Shown piece after piece: positions 44,096 through 52,732 of a stretch of DNA of 64,000 nucleotides (positions within the stretch are counted from its first letter, which is position 1; every line of letters starts with the position of its first letter). The position numbers were made by a program, and so were the translations under genes. The notes below the pieces were generated by a model. The model searched no databases, had not been told where the DNA came from, and saw only the letters and a list, made by a program, of their open reading frames with translations. This DNA comes from Prevotella heparinolytica (lineage in GTDB: Bacteria > Bacteroidota > Bacteroidia > Bacteroidales > Bacteroidaceae), in the NCBI RefSeq assembly GCF_004342845.1, contig NZ_SLXB01000021.1, forward strand, positions 1 to 64,000. Direction: 5' to 3'.

Positions 44096-45772
44096 TCATT
44101 TGGTGATTCTGAACCAGTCTACATCTGCCCAACCGCCGTCGTTGGCTATGATGGCGGGACGGGTGCAGAACATGCCGATTTTCGTTCCGATCCATTTTCC
44201 CTCTTTGGCCTGAAAAGGTTTTCCAAGCTTATGATATTCCTTGCCGTTCAGGCTGTAGCCGAAGTTGCACATTACCACCAAGTCGTGTCCGCCTTCACTC
44301 TCGGTTATTTTCTTTCCCTTGCAACCGAATTCAACACGCAGATAAACGGTGTTTTCCTTCAGCTTTGTTGTTCCGTTCACTTCTTCGTGACTGCCTTTGT
44401 CTGCTTTCAGGCAGGATACTTGCGAAAGCATCAGACCGTGACCGGTGTTTTCCAGAATCAGCCCGGCATAATCCAATCCCATGACAACCAATCCTGTACG
44501 TTCGCCTTTGTATTTCTCCGAAGGCTTGAACGTAAGTTTCATGGTGGTGGTGAAATTGTCCGAAGGAGTTTTTTGCAATAGCAGGTTGGCAACATCCCAT
44601 AGGTTCTTGTATTCGTCGACTACCGGGTATGAGTAGAGGCGCACCAGGCTTTGGTCGCCGGCATAATAAGCCCATTTCTCGTTGATGTTGGCCTGCCATT
44701 GCCATTGCGGAGAGAGGGTGTAACCGTCGAATTCATCGCTCTCTTGCGGGTTGCAGATTGGATAAACCTTGCCTACATTGGGCTTATTGTAGGTCGATAC
44801 GGGTTCTCCGCATCCGTCACCGTCTTTATCGATGCCGATAACAGGCCAACCATCTATCCATTTCATGGGTTGCAGATGCACCGGACGTCCGTAGGCACCC
44901 ACGTCCTGGAAGTGCAGGAACCAATCTTCTCCGGCAGGAGTATCTACCCATGCACCCTGATGGGGACCATTGACAGATGTGTTCCCTTGCTCCAATACCT
45001 TTCGCCATTCGTATGGCCCATATATATGCTTGGAACGTTGCACAACCTGCCATCCCGTAGGAACTCCGCCTGCTGGATGGAAGATATAATAGTATCCGCC
45101 TCGTTTGTAAAGCTTCGGACCTTCGCAGGTCTGATGTTCCTCATGACCGTCGAAGACAATGCGCGACTGTGTGACGGCCTTGGTGGCATCGGCATTCAAC
45201 TCGCAGATGGCGATGACGCTTTTCAGTTGTGCACGGCTTCCTGCATAGGCGTGCACCATGTATACTTTGCCGTCCTCGTCCCAAAAGGGGCAGGCATCGA
45301 TAATGCCTTTTCCGGGCTTCACCGGTATGGGGTCTGTCCACGGTCCTTTCGGGTCTTTGGCTTTCACCATGAAAACCCCTTGATCGGGGTCTCCCCAAAA
45401 AATGTAGAATTCATTGTTATGATGGCGGATGGCCGGTGCCCATATGCGGTTGCCGTGTTGCGGGCGTTCGGGCATTTCAATCGGAGGGAGTGCATAGGGT
45501 ATGGCAGCACCGATAATGCTCCAGTTCACCAAATCTTTGGAGTGTAATATTTGTAATCCCGGCAGGCAGTTGAAACTGGAAGAGGTCATGTAGAAGTCAT
45601 CTCCTACCCGGCAGGCATCCGGATCGGAATAGTCCGCGTATAAAACAGGGTTTTTATACTTTCCGTTTCCCAAGTCCGGACACCAGACTTCCGAGACGTG
45701 ATTCTGTCGTTGTGCCTCCAGCGGTAAAGCAAGTAATAAGCCAAGGGCTAAATACAGGTTTCTTGTTTTCAT
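44096..45772 (-). CDS. Glycoside hydrolase family 43 enzyme
   Basis: 558 residues with a signal peptide (MKTRNLYLALGLLLALPLEAQ). The five-bladed propeller opens with YKNPVLYADYSDPDACRVGDDFYM (general base Asp near 50) and contains RIWAPAIRHHNNEFYIFW, DACPFWDEDGKVYMVHA and the acid CEGPKLYKRGGYYY. Residues about 345-558 form a DUF1349-like beta-sandwich. GH43 enzymes cleave arabinose or xylose linkages (arabinofuranosidase, xylosidase), often on pectin or xylan side chains. Last gene of the GH28-DUF4861-GH43 unit. Confidence 0.9.
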   Translation of the reverse strand: MKTRNLYLALGLLLALPLEAQRQNHVSEVWCPDLGNGKYKNPVLYADYSDPDACRVGDDFYMTSSSFNCLPGLQILHSKDLVNWSIIGAAIPYALPPIEMPERPQHGNRIWAPAIRHHNNEFYIFWGDPDQGVFMVKAKDPKGPWTDPIPVKPGKGIIDACPFWDEDGKVYMVHAYAGSRAQLKSVIAICELNADATKAVTQSRIVFDGHEEHQTCEGPKLYKRGGYYYIFHPAGGVPTGWQVVQRSKHIYGPYEWRKVLEQGNTSVNGPHQGAWVDTPAGEDWFLHFQDVGAYGRPVHLQPMKWIDGWPVIGIDKDGDGCGEPVSTYNKPNVGKVYPICNPQESDEFDGYTLSPQWQWQANINEKWAYYAGDQSLVRLYSYPVVDEYKNLWDVANLLLQKTPSDNFTTTMKLTFKPSEKYKGERTGLVVMGLDYAGLILENTGHGLMLSQVSCLKADKGSHEEVNGTTKLKENTVYLRVEFGCKGKKITESEGGHDLVVMCNFGYSLNGKEYHKLGKPFQAKEGKWIGTKIGMFCTRPAIIANDGGWADVDWFRITK

Positions 45773-45840
45773 GGTTAAAAAGATTTCAAAGCTTGATATT
45801 TAATTATTGTCGCGGTTGAAGGTGGCGCTCTGATTAGTGG

Positions 45841-47097
45841 TTACTTCTCCTCTTTGCGAGGCAGAGGAATGAGGGGAGAAATACTTACGGGGTGCTCCAG
45901 CGCTTCTTTCCACTCTTGCATATAGGCGAACCATGCTTCCGGGGTGGAATAGCCGAAGGTCTCTTTGCAGGAGGCAAACATGGTGTAATGGTGGAAGCGG
46001 TTGCTGCCGGGGGCTGAAAGCGTATAGAGAAAGTTGTCCTTGTCAGTCACTTCCTCGCGGATGTATTTTTGTGGAACATAGGTAGCAATGCCTATCGTCT
46101 CTTTGGCGTATTTCGCCGTGTCGGTCATGGGCCAGTATCTTCCCCAACTTCCAATCAGCCCCTTATGGTCGGAATAAGAGAGGGTTTCGCCGCCCATGAT
46201 GTTCTGAACGCCGGTACAGAAAGTCTCTTCTTCCAGAGGTTGGTCGAAGAAAGTCTCCACGAGCAAGTCCCGGTGTCCTGCATAGAGAATGTAGCGGTTG
46301 GTCATTGTCAGCTCTTTGCCTTGATATTGCCAGCCTTTCACCTCCACGTCGGTAATGGTGCGTACCGGACCGTATGCAAGGATACGTTCCGTGCGGAAGG
46401 TTACCGGCTCGATGTGGGTGGCCTTAGTGCCGTCCCAACCTTTCAGCGTGCCGATGCCGCAACTGTTTCCTACCATCAGCACATCGTTGCCGAAACCGTG
46501 CGCAAGCTGCTCGTCGGTAGGGTAAAACCGGCTCTCTTCGAGTTCCAATCCTTTCTTGAATTTACCGTACGGGTCTACTGTCTGTTTCGGGTTGAAGTAG
46601 ATACGATAGGCTGCCAATTCGGACTCGAACATCGGCCCGTGCCCATACAGCATGTTATAGAAGTCAGTCGTTCCGGGTGCTGTGACTGATTGTACCGGTG
46701 CATGTTTCTGCTTCCCTGCATCGCGCACCAGCATGGTGGCAAATACGCGTGCAGGATAAACCTTGGCGGTTTTATCGGCCGAGAATGTCACGGAAAGTAC
46801 TTTCCTGCCATTGGCGGGCATGTCGATGACGAAGACCAGCTCGTCGGCTTTCGAGTCACCGTTCAGGTCGTCCAATTGCGACGGTATTTCCACATCTCCA
46901 TCTTTTACTACGGCCGATTGTATGCGAAACCTGCTGTTCAGTTCGGACAGTTTGATGACTATGGGGGCATCCGTTCTGGCCTTGTCCCAAGAATTGACCA
47001 CTTCCATGGAGTATGCGGCGGTTTGCGGGGCAGTCTGTGCATACATATAGCCGTTGCACAACAGCCGGACAAAGATGATGAGTAAAGCTGTTTTCAT
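45841..47097 (-). CDS. DUF4861 family protein
   Basis: 418 residues, N-terminal signal sequence (MKTALLIIFVRLLCNGYMYAQ). The mature protein shows the DUF4861 signature: YHMLYGHGPMFE-like NMLYGHGPMFESELAAYRIYFN, then MTNRYILYAGHRDLLVETFFDQPL. The family is tied to pectin and polyuronide loci in Bacteroidetes and is thought to act on glycans, but no catalytic pair can be named from sequence. Its stop touches the GH28 start, giving a tight operon. Confidence 0.82.
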   Translation of the reverse strand: MKTALLIIFVRLLCNGYMYAQTAPQTAAYSMEVVNSWDKARTDAPIVIKLSELNSRFRIQSAVVKDGDVEIPSQLDDLNGDSKADELVFVIDMPANGRKVLSVTFSADKTAKVYPARVFATMLVRDAGKQKHAPVQSVTAPGTTDFYNMLYGHGPMFESELAAYRIYFNPKQTVDPYGKFKKGLELEESRFYPTDEQLAHGFGNDVLMVGNSCGIGTLKGWDGTKATHIEPVTFRTERILAYGPVRTITDVEVKGWQYQGKELTMTNRYILYAGHRDLLVETFFDQPLEEETFCTGVQNIMGGETLSYSDHKGLIGSWGRYWPMTDTAKYAKETIGIATYVPQKYIREEVTDKDNFLYTLSAPGSNRFHHYTMFASCKETFGYSTPEAWFAYMQEWKEALEHPVSISPLIPLPRKEEK

Positions 47098-48696
47098 TTA
47101 AAAGTTCAATCTGATTCCTTTGACGTCGATGTTTCTGTAGCTTTTGCCATCTACCTTCAGGTCTTTTGCACTCTTCACGTTCAGCGTTTTCCCGTTTGTC
47201 TCGATGCGGATATTCTCGAAGATTATTCCTTCCGCCTGACTGACAACTATTCCTTCCTTAGCTTCGCTGATAGTGACATTCTTCACAGTGACATTCTTGA
47301 TAGGCATTTCCGGCAGTCCGTTGAAGAACATGGCACGCCCGGTCCCTTTGCAGATGATATTGGAAATATGGATGTCACGGAAGGCGGGTGTCTCCACCGT
47401 CACGGGCGGAACGCTTGCCCGCATGCGTCCGGCCAGCTCCTCCTCCGTTTCCTCGCCGGCACCTTTGCCGCCATAGAACAAGTCGAACAGCAACGGTTCG
47501 TGAGGAATATCAATCATGTGAATGTTATTGATATAAATTCCTTCCACCACACCGCCCCTACCACGGGTACTCTTGAATCGAAGCCCTACATCCGTTCCGA
47601 GGAAAGTACAATCGGACACATAGATATTCTTCACCCCGCCGGACATCTCGCTGCCCACCACGAAACCGCCATGCCCGTGCAGCACTGTGTTGTTTTTTAC
47701 GATTACGTTTTGGCAAGGCTCTCCGCGTTTGCGTCCGTCCTCATCTTTTCCTGATTTAATGCAAATGGCATCGTCGCCGGCATCAAAAATATTGTTGATG
47801 ATAAGGGCGTTTTTACACGATTCCAAGTCCAGCGCATCACCGTTTTGCGAGTACCACGGATTGAACACCTTCACTTTATTGATGGTGATGTGTTCGCACG
47901 ACAGCGGGTGCAGGCACCAGCTGGGAGAGTTCTTGAATGTTACTCCTTCTAACAGCACCTTTCTGCTCTTGACGATATTCAGTAGCACCGGACGCAGCCA
48001 CGGGCGTATCTCGTTCCATTCCTCATCGGTTTCGATGCCTTCGGGATTGTTGAAGTCCTTGCAAGCTAATGCGCCTTTCAATGAGCCGGCAGTGGGATAC
48101 CATATCAATTTGTCTACCACGCCGCCCGATTTTACCAGCGCATTCCATTGGGAAGCCGTGAGCTTGCTTTGCTTCACAGGGCGCCAACTGTCGCCCGAAC
48201 CGTCGAATACACCATGACCGGTGATAGCTATGTTTTCAGCATTCCATGCCGAGATGGGCGATTGGCAACGGCGTGTTTCCAGCCCTTCGAAAGAGGTCTT
48301 TATGATGGGATAAGCATCGAAGTCGTCTGTAAATACCACCAATGCATTCTTTTCCGTGTAAAGGTTTACATTACTCAACAGTTCGATAGGACCGGTCAGC
48401 CACAGCCCTTCGGGAATGATAACCCTTCCTCCTCCGTGCATGTTTACCTCTTTTATGGCATCGTTGATTGCTTTCGTGTTGAGGGTAATGCCATCGCTTT
48501 TTGCGCCGAATTGCAGGATATTTACCGAATAATCCGGAAATACGGGTTGTTCCACTTTAGGCATATCGAATGGCAGATTCTCATAGATAGCTTCGTCTAT
48601 ATGATTTCCGCATTGTGCCGATGCGATGTTCTGTGCAGGCTGCAACGGGAGCGATAAGGCAGTAATCACTAACCATTTTTTGATAAGTGTGTTCAT
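47098..48696 (-). CDS. Glycoside hydrolase family 28 polygalacturonase
   Basis: 532 residues with signal peptide. Right-handed beta-helix with all GH28 active-site motifs: NGDALD (285-290), GDDA (307-310), HGHGG (340-344) and RFK (373-375). Hydrolyses galacturonan or rhamnogalacturonan backbones. Its insertion around 405-425 (GAGEETEEELAGR) is a family extension. First gene of the minus-strand GH28-DUF4861-GH43 unit; a structured leader with a TACATTTG box lies upstream. Confidence 0.92.
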   Translation of the reverse strand: MNTLIKKWLVITALSLPLQPAQNIASAQCGNHIDEAIYENLPFDMPKVEQPVFPDYSVNILQFGAKSDGITLNTKAINDAIKEVNMHGGGRVIIPEGLWLTGPIELLSNVNLYTEKNALVVFTDDFDAYPIIKTSFEGLETRRCQSPISAWNAENIAITGHGVFDGSGDSWRPVKQSKLTASQWNALVKSGGVVDKLIWYPTAGSLKGALACKDFNNPEGIETDEEWNEIRPWLRPVLLNIVKSRKVLLEGVTFKNSPSWCLHPLSCEHITINKVKVFNPWYSQNGDALDLESCKNALIINNIFDAGDDAICIKSGKDEDGRKRGEPCQNVIVKNNTVLHGHGGFVVGSEMSGGVKNIYVSDCTFLGTDVGLRFKSTRGRGGVVEGIYINNIHMIDIPHEPLLFDLFYGGKGAGEETEEELAGRMRASVPPVTVETPAFRDIHISNIICKGTGRAMFFNGLPEMPIKNVTVKNVTISEAKEGIVVSQAEGIIFENIRIETNGKTLNVKSAKDLKVDGKSYRNIDVKGIRLNF

Positions 48697-48767
48697 TCGC
48701 GATACTATATTATTAAATTATAAAATTACCGAGATTGCGGGAGGCGTAACCGAAGAGGGGTTTTATC

Positions 48768-48892
48768 ATTTCTCCGCAAGCGGCCCTCACGGGTGGCCTG
48801 CGGAAGAAATAATAAGTTGATTCATGTTAACCTAATTCTAACCTTAAATAAATATTATGAAAAAACCTCTTTAATTACCGGTTGCAAATGTA
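48768..48892 (-). ncRNA. Structured leader / possible small RNA upstream of GH28
   Basis: Minus-strand TACATTTG box (48892-48885), then within 20 nt GGTTTTTTCATAATATTTATTTAAGGTTAG, similar to the leader at 20304-20280 (TTTTTCAT...TTTAAGGTTA). Farther down ATTTCTTCCGCA pairs with TGCGGAGAAAT (48810-48768), with an inner GGCC/GGCC, but no T run follows, so it may be a processed leader rather than a terminated sRNA. The rest of 48697-49042 carries no gene and the fabI -7 box TATCTTTG (49009-49016). Confidence 0.4.
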
Positions 48893-49042
48893 TCGGGCTT
48901 CGGCGGAAACGATGTGCACTATTTGTTGGTTTTGGTGTATTTTTTGTCGTTTGCCTCTTTCTTTTGCACACTTTTGAGGTTTTTATGCAGAAATATGCGG
49001 AAACTTCCTATCTTTGCAACCGAATTTTTAGTAAATATAGGT

Positions 49043-49900
49043 ATGAGTTATAATTTATTGAAGGGAAAAAGAGGCATTATTTTCGGTGCTCTGAACGAGC
49101 AGTCCATTGCCTGGAAAGTAGCAGAAAAAGCAGTAGAAGAAGGTGCAACCATCACCTTGTCAAATACCCCCGTTGCCGTGCGCATGGGCGAAGTATCCGC
49201 ACTGGCCGAGAAACTGAATTGCGAGGTCATTGCTGCGGATGCAACGAGTGTAGAAGATTTGGAGAATGTATTCAAACGCTCCATGGAAGTGCTGGGCGGA
49301 CAAATCGACTTTGTGTTGCATTCCATCGGCATGTCGCCCAATGTGCGCAAGAAACGCACTTATGACGATTTGGATTATGATATGCTGGACAAGACGCTGG
49401 ATATCTCTGCCATCTCTTTCCATAAGATGATACAGGCAGCCAAGAAGCTGAACGCCATTGCCGAGTACGGCTCTATCCTTGCACTGAGCTACGTGGCTGC
49501 ACAACGTACATTCTACGGTTACAACGACATGGCAGATGCCAAAGCGTTGTTGGAGTCCATTGCCCGCAGTTTCGGCTACATCTACGGACGCGAGCACCAT
49601 GTGCGTGTCAATACCATTTCACAGTCGCCTACCATGACAACGGCCGGTGCCGGCGTAAAAGGTATGGACAAACTGTTCGACTTTGCCAACCGTATGTCTC
49701 CGCTCGGCAATGCTTCTGCCGATGAATGTGCCGACTATTGCATCGTCATGTTCTCCGACCTTACCCGTAAGGTGACCATGCAGAACCTGTTCCACGACGG
49801 CGGTTTCTCCAGTGTAGGCATGAGCCTTCGCGCCATGGCCACTTATGAGAAAGGTCTGGATGAGTATAAGGACGAAAACGGAAACATCATTTACGGATGA
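49043..49900 (+). CDS. fabI: Enoyl-[acyl-carrier-protein] reductase
   Basis: NADH-dependent last step of fatty acid elongation, cytosolic. 285 residues from ATG 49043 (MSYNLLKGKRGIIFGALNEQSIAW); the ORF extends upstream but the -7 box TATCTTTG at 49009-49016 puts transcription start after any earlier codon. FabI features: Rossmann GALNEQSIAW, the Tyr/Lys pair in SYVAAQRTFYGYNDMADAKALLES and the SQSPTMTTAGAGVKGMDKL loop. Next to an RsmI-like methylase gene. Confidence 0.95.
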   Translation: MSYNLLKGKRGIIFGALNEQSIAWKVAEKAVEEGATITLSNTPVAVRMGEVSALAEKLNCEVIAADATSVEDLENVFKRSMEVLGGQIDFVLHSIGMSPNVRKKRTYDDLDYDMLDKTLDISAISFHKMIQAAKKLNAIAEYGSILALSYVAAQRTFYGYNDMADAKALLESIARSFGYIYGREHHVRVNTISQSPTMTTAGAGVKGMDKLFDFANRMSPLGNASADECADYCIVMFSDLTRKVTMQNLFHDGGFSSVGMSLRAMATYEKGLDEYKDENGNIIYG

Positions 49901-49907
49901 TTTTTTA

Positions 49908-49975
49908 TTAGACGTTAGAAGATAGACGTTAGACTTTGGATATTTCTATTCTCTATTTTCTAACGTCTGAATTTA
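49908..49975 (+). terminator. Hairpin terminator between fabI and the methylase gene
   Basis: TAGACGTTAGA (and a second GACGTTAGA) pairs with TCTAACGTCTGA at its far end, with a T-rich context. It occupies most of the 94-bp gap. Confidence 0.55.
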
Positions 49976-49994
49976 TTCTCTAATTTCTACCCAA

Positions 49995-50699
49995 ATGGAA
50001 CCCGCACTTTATCTTTTGCCCGTCACTCTGGGCGATACGTCCATAGACACGGTATTGCCGTCTTATAATAGAGAGGTGATATCGGGAATCCGTCATTTTA
50101 TAGTGGAGGATGTGCGTTCTGCGCGCCGCTTTCTGAAAAAAGCGGATAAGGAAACGGATATTGATGCATTGAAGTTCTATACGCTGAACAAGCACACATC
50201 TCCCGAAGAGATATCCGGTTATCTGAAACCGTTGATAGAAGGGCAGCCGATGGGAGTAATTTCTGAAGCCGGTTGTCCGGCTGTGGCCGATCCCGGTGCC
50301 GATGTAGTAGCCATTGCCCAACGCAAAAACCTGAGAGTGGTTCCGTTGGTAGGGCCTTCTTCCATTATCCTGTCTGTCATGGCTTCCGGATTCAACGGAC
50401 AAAGTTTTGCCTTTCACGGCTATCTTCCCATAGAGCCGGCGGAGCGCGCCAAAAAAATAAAGGCGTTGGAACATAGAATATACAATGAACATCAGACGCA
50501 ACTCTTCATCGAAACGCCCTACCGTAACAACAAGATGATAGAGGACATCCTTCATAATTGCCGCCCGCAAACCAAACTCTGTATTGCGGCAAACATTACT
50601 TGCGAGGGGGAATATATCAAAACCAAAACCGTGAAGGAATGGCAGGGCCGCACTCCCGACCTGTCTAAGATTCCTTGTATTTTTCTCTTGTATAGATAA
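49995..50699 (+). CDS. RsmI-like tetrapyrrole-methylase family protein
   Basis: 234 residues, shorter than RsmI (about 280), and lacking the terminal extension. TP-methylase fold: LYLLPVTLGD, ISEAGCPAVADPG (SAM-binding), VPLVGPSSIILSVMASGFNGQSFAFHGYLP and QLFIETPYRNNKM. RsmI 2'-O-methylates C1402 of 16S rRNA; this shorter relative, common in Bacteroidetes beside or apart from a true RsmI, may have another target. The 3' end overlaps the convergent membrane protein gene by 35 bp. Confidence 0.8.
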   Translation: MEPALYLLPVTLGDTSIDTVLPSYNREVISGIRHFIVEDVRSARRFLKKADKETDIDALKFYTLNKHTSPEEISGYLKPLIEGQPMGVISEAGCPAVADPGADVVAIAQRKNLRVVPLVGPSSIILSVMASGFNGQSFAFHGYLPIEPAERAKKIKALEHRIYNEHQTQLFIETPYRNNKMIEDILHNCRPQTKLCIAANITCEGEYIKTKTVKEWQGRTPDLSKIPCIFLLYR

Positions 50700-51783
50700 T
50701 ATCTTTCAGGTTTTCGTATTCATGTTCCAAGCAACTGCCGAAGAAGTTCTGTCCCATATTATCTTCCATTTGCCGGAGTGTCCATAATTTCCCGCCTTTG
50801 AAGTTGTCATTGCATAGGATGGAATCGTCTTTCAAATCGAGTGTAAAGAGATAGACCAGCCGGTTGGTCGTTTCGTTTTCAAAGTGATATACGAAGTTGA
50901 AACGCAACTCTTCCGCCGGGGCAGAGGGTAATGTTTCCTTCAGTATCCTCTTTGCCCCTTCCTCCAAGGTTTCTTTGTAAATCAGATAACCTTCCAGCAA
51001 TAAATCTGTTTTACCTCTTTCGAAAGCGCAGCATTGATGGCGAGGCAGGAGAAACAGCATGCCGTTTGACATGACGGCAATCCGGACGACCGGGTTGATA
51101 TAATTGTTTTTCCGGCTTACGGCATCCGAAGCCAATGCTTTCCCGATGACATCTCCCCGCATGTTGACTATCGGGAAAAAGACCTCATTCCTCATAAGTG
51201 AGTTAAAATAGAGAATGCCGAACTGGTTGAACAGGATACCCAGAATAAATACGAGAAGCGGAGCCACGTTGAACAGCAAATGCCGGGTGGCATTTCCCAA
51301 AGGACGACTTACCAGCATGGCGCACAGAATAATCAGGAAATGCAGAAGAGCGATGAGGAGAATGACCCGTGCAGACACGACGGTAGCCTCCGCTCCCTGC
51401 ATAAAAACCGGTTTGCAGCACTTCTGTGCTTGCTCCGTTTGATGCCGCAGAAAGCGTTTCCGGTTGAAGTATATGATGAGCGGCGGTATGACGACGCAAA
51501 TCTCCAATGTGAGGGGGAACATGGAGCGGGGGCAATAATGGGGGATGAGCAGTGTGGTTATTGCCAGCAATAGGAGCATTGCGGTGCTGCTGTACAGTAT
51601 GATTTGCGGAATCTTATAGTCTTTTTTCCGCAAGGCAAGCATGCTGAGAACGACACCTATCCCCGCACCTATATAGATGGCACCCTCTTGTGTCATAATT
51701 TCGCATAACACAAAGGTTATTATGACAGGTATGAATCCCAGCGACAGGTTGAATTTGTATGATAGAATTTTTTGACTCCTCAT
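50665..51783 (-). CDS. Membrane protein with degenerate Nudix-like C-terminal domain
   Basis: 372 residues. Six or so hydrophobic segments in the first 195 residues (LGFIPVIITFVLCEIM; IYIGAGIGVVLSMLAL; LYSSTAMLLLLAITTLLI; LEICVVIPPLIIYF; VILLIALLHFLIILCAMLV; LFNVAPLLVFILGILF), then a cytosolic domain with Nudix-like strands. The Nudix box is degraded (EGYLIYKETLEEGAKRILKETL instead of GX5EX7REUXEEXGU), so hydrolase activity is doubtful. Function unknown. Convergent with the methylase gene. Confidence 0.65.
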   Translation of the reverse strand: MRSQKILSYKFNLSLGFIPVIITFVLCEIMTQEGAIYIGAGIGVVLSMLALRKKDYKIPQIILYSSTAMLLLLAITTLLIPHYCPRSMFPLTLEICVVIPPLIIYFNRKRFLRHQTEQAQKCCKPVFMQGAEATVVSARVILLIALLHFLIILCAMLVSRPLGNATRHLLFNVAPLLVFILGILFNQFGILYFNSLMRNEVFFPIVNMRGDVIGKALASDAVSRKNNYINPVVRIAVMSNGMLFLLPRHQCCAFERGKTDLLLEGYLIYKETLEEGAKRILKETLPSAPAEELRFNFVYHFENETTNRLVYLFTLDLKDDSILCNDNFKGGKLWTLRQMEDNMGQNFFGSCLEHEYENLKDIIYTREKYKES

Positions 51784-51831
51784 TCGTTGTATGATTTCTT
51801 TCTCTTCTTTACATCATAACAACCGAGCGTA

Positions 51832-52713
51832 TCAAATGTTTCTTCCTTCATTCTTTTTTTGTGCGGGGCAGATGTGCTTCTCCGCATGATAGGAAGAACG
51901 CACTAAAGGCGCGCTTTCCACCTGACGGAATCCTTTCTTCAGTCCGATTTCTTTGTAAAGGGCAAATTGTTCGGGCGTGATATATGCCGCTACCGGATAA
52001 TGCTTGTGCGTGGGTTGCAGGTATTGCCCTATGGTCAGTATGTGGCAACCCGCTCCTATCAGGTCGTCCATCAGTTCCTCCACCTCTTCCGGGGTCTCGC
52101 CCAAACCTACCATGATGCCCGATTTGGTTGTGGTGCCGCTTCCGGCTATTTGCCGCAGCACTTCAAGACTGGTTTCGTATTTGGCTGCGCTGCGCACCAA
52201 CGGACTGATGCGGCGCACGGTTTCCATGTTGTGCGAAATGATTTCCGGACGTTCGTTGATGACTTGCTCAACAAGTTCCTTTCGTCCCTGAAAGTCCGGA
52301 ATCAATACTTCCACGGTTGTCTTGGGGTTGAGGCGTTTGATTTCCCTGATGGTGCGTGCCCAATGCGATGCCCCCAGATCGGGGAGGTCGTCACGGTCTA
52401 CGGAAGTGACTACCGCATGCGCGAGTTTCATCAAGGCAATGGATTCTGCCACATGCGTAGGCTCTTCGGCATCCGGCGGCAGGGGCTTTCCGGTTTGTGT
52501 GTTGCAGAACTTGCAACTGCGCGTGCATATATTCCCTCCGATCATGAAAGTGGCAGTGCCTTTTCCCCAGCATTCGCCCATGTTGGGGCAACGGCCGCTG
52601 CTGCAAATCGTATGCAGGCAGTGCGATTCGACGATGCGTTTGGTCTCGGCATATCGCTCGTTGGCGGCGATGCTTATTTTGAGCCATTCAGGCTTGCGTA
52701 CTCTTTCCGGCAT
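51832..52713 (-). CDS. lipA: Lipoyl synthase
   Basis: Radical SAM enzyme inserting two sulfurs into octanoyl-protein. 293 residues. Auxiliary cluster ligands C37, C42, C48 (CSSGRCPNMGEC) and SAM cluster C63, C67, C70 (CTRSCKFC) are complete, and the terminal RSSYHAE motif supplies the Ser ligand. Starts 19 bp after the DPP-IV-type peptidase stop and likely shares its transcript. Confidence 0.96.
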   Translation of the reverse strand: MPERVRKPEWLKISIAANERYAETKRIVESHCLHTICSSGRCPNMGECWGKGTATFMIGGNICTRSCKFCNTQTGKPLPPDAEEPTHVAESIALMKLAHAVVTSVDRDDLPDLGASHWARTIREIKRLNPKTTVEVLIPDFQGRKELVEQVINERPEIISHNMETVRRISPLVRSAAKYETSLEVLRQIAGSGTTTKSGIMVGLGETPEEVEELMDDLIGAGCHILTIGQYLQPTHKHYPVAAYITPEQFALYKEIGLKKGFRQVESAPLVRSSYHAEKHICPAQKKNEGRNI

Positions 52714-52732
52714 ATCCTTATTCGTATCGGTA

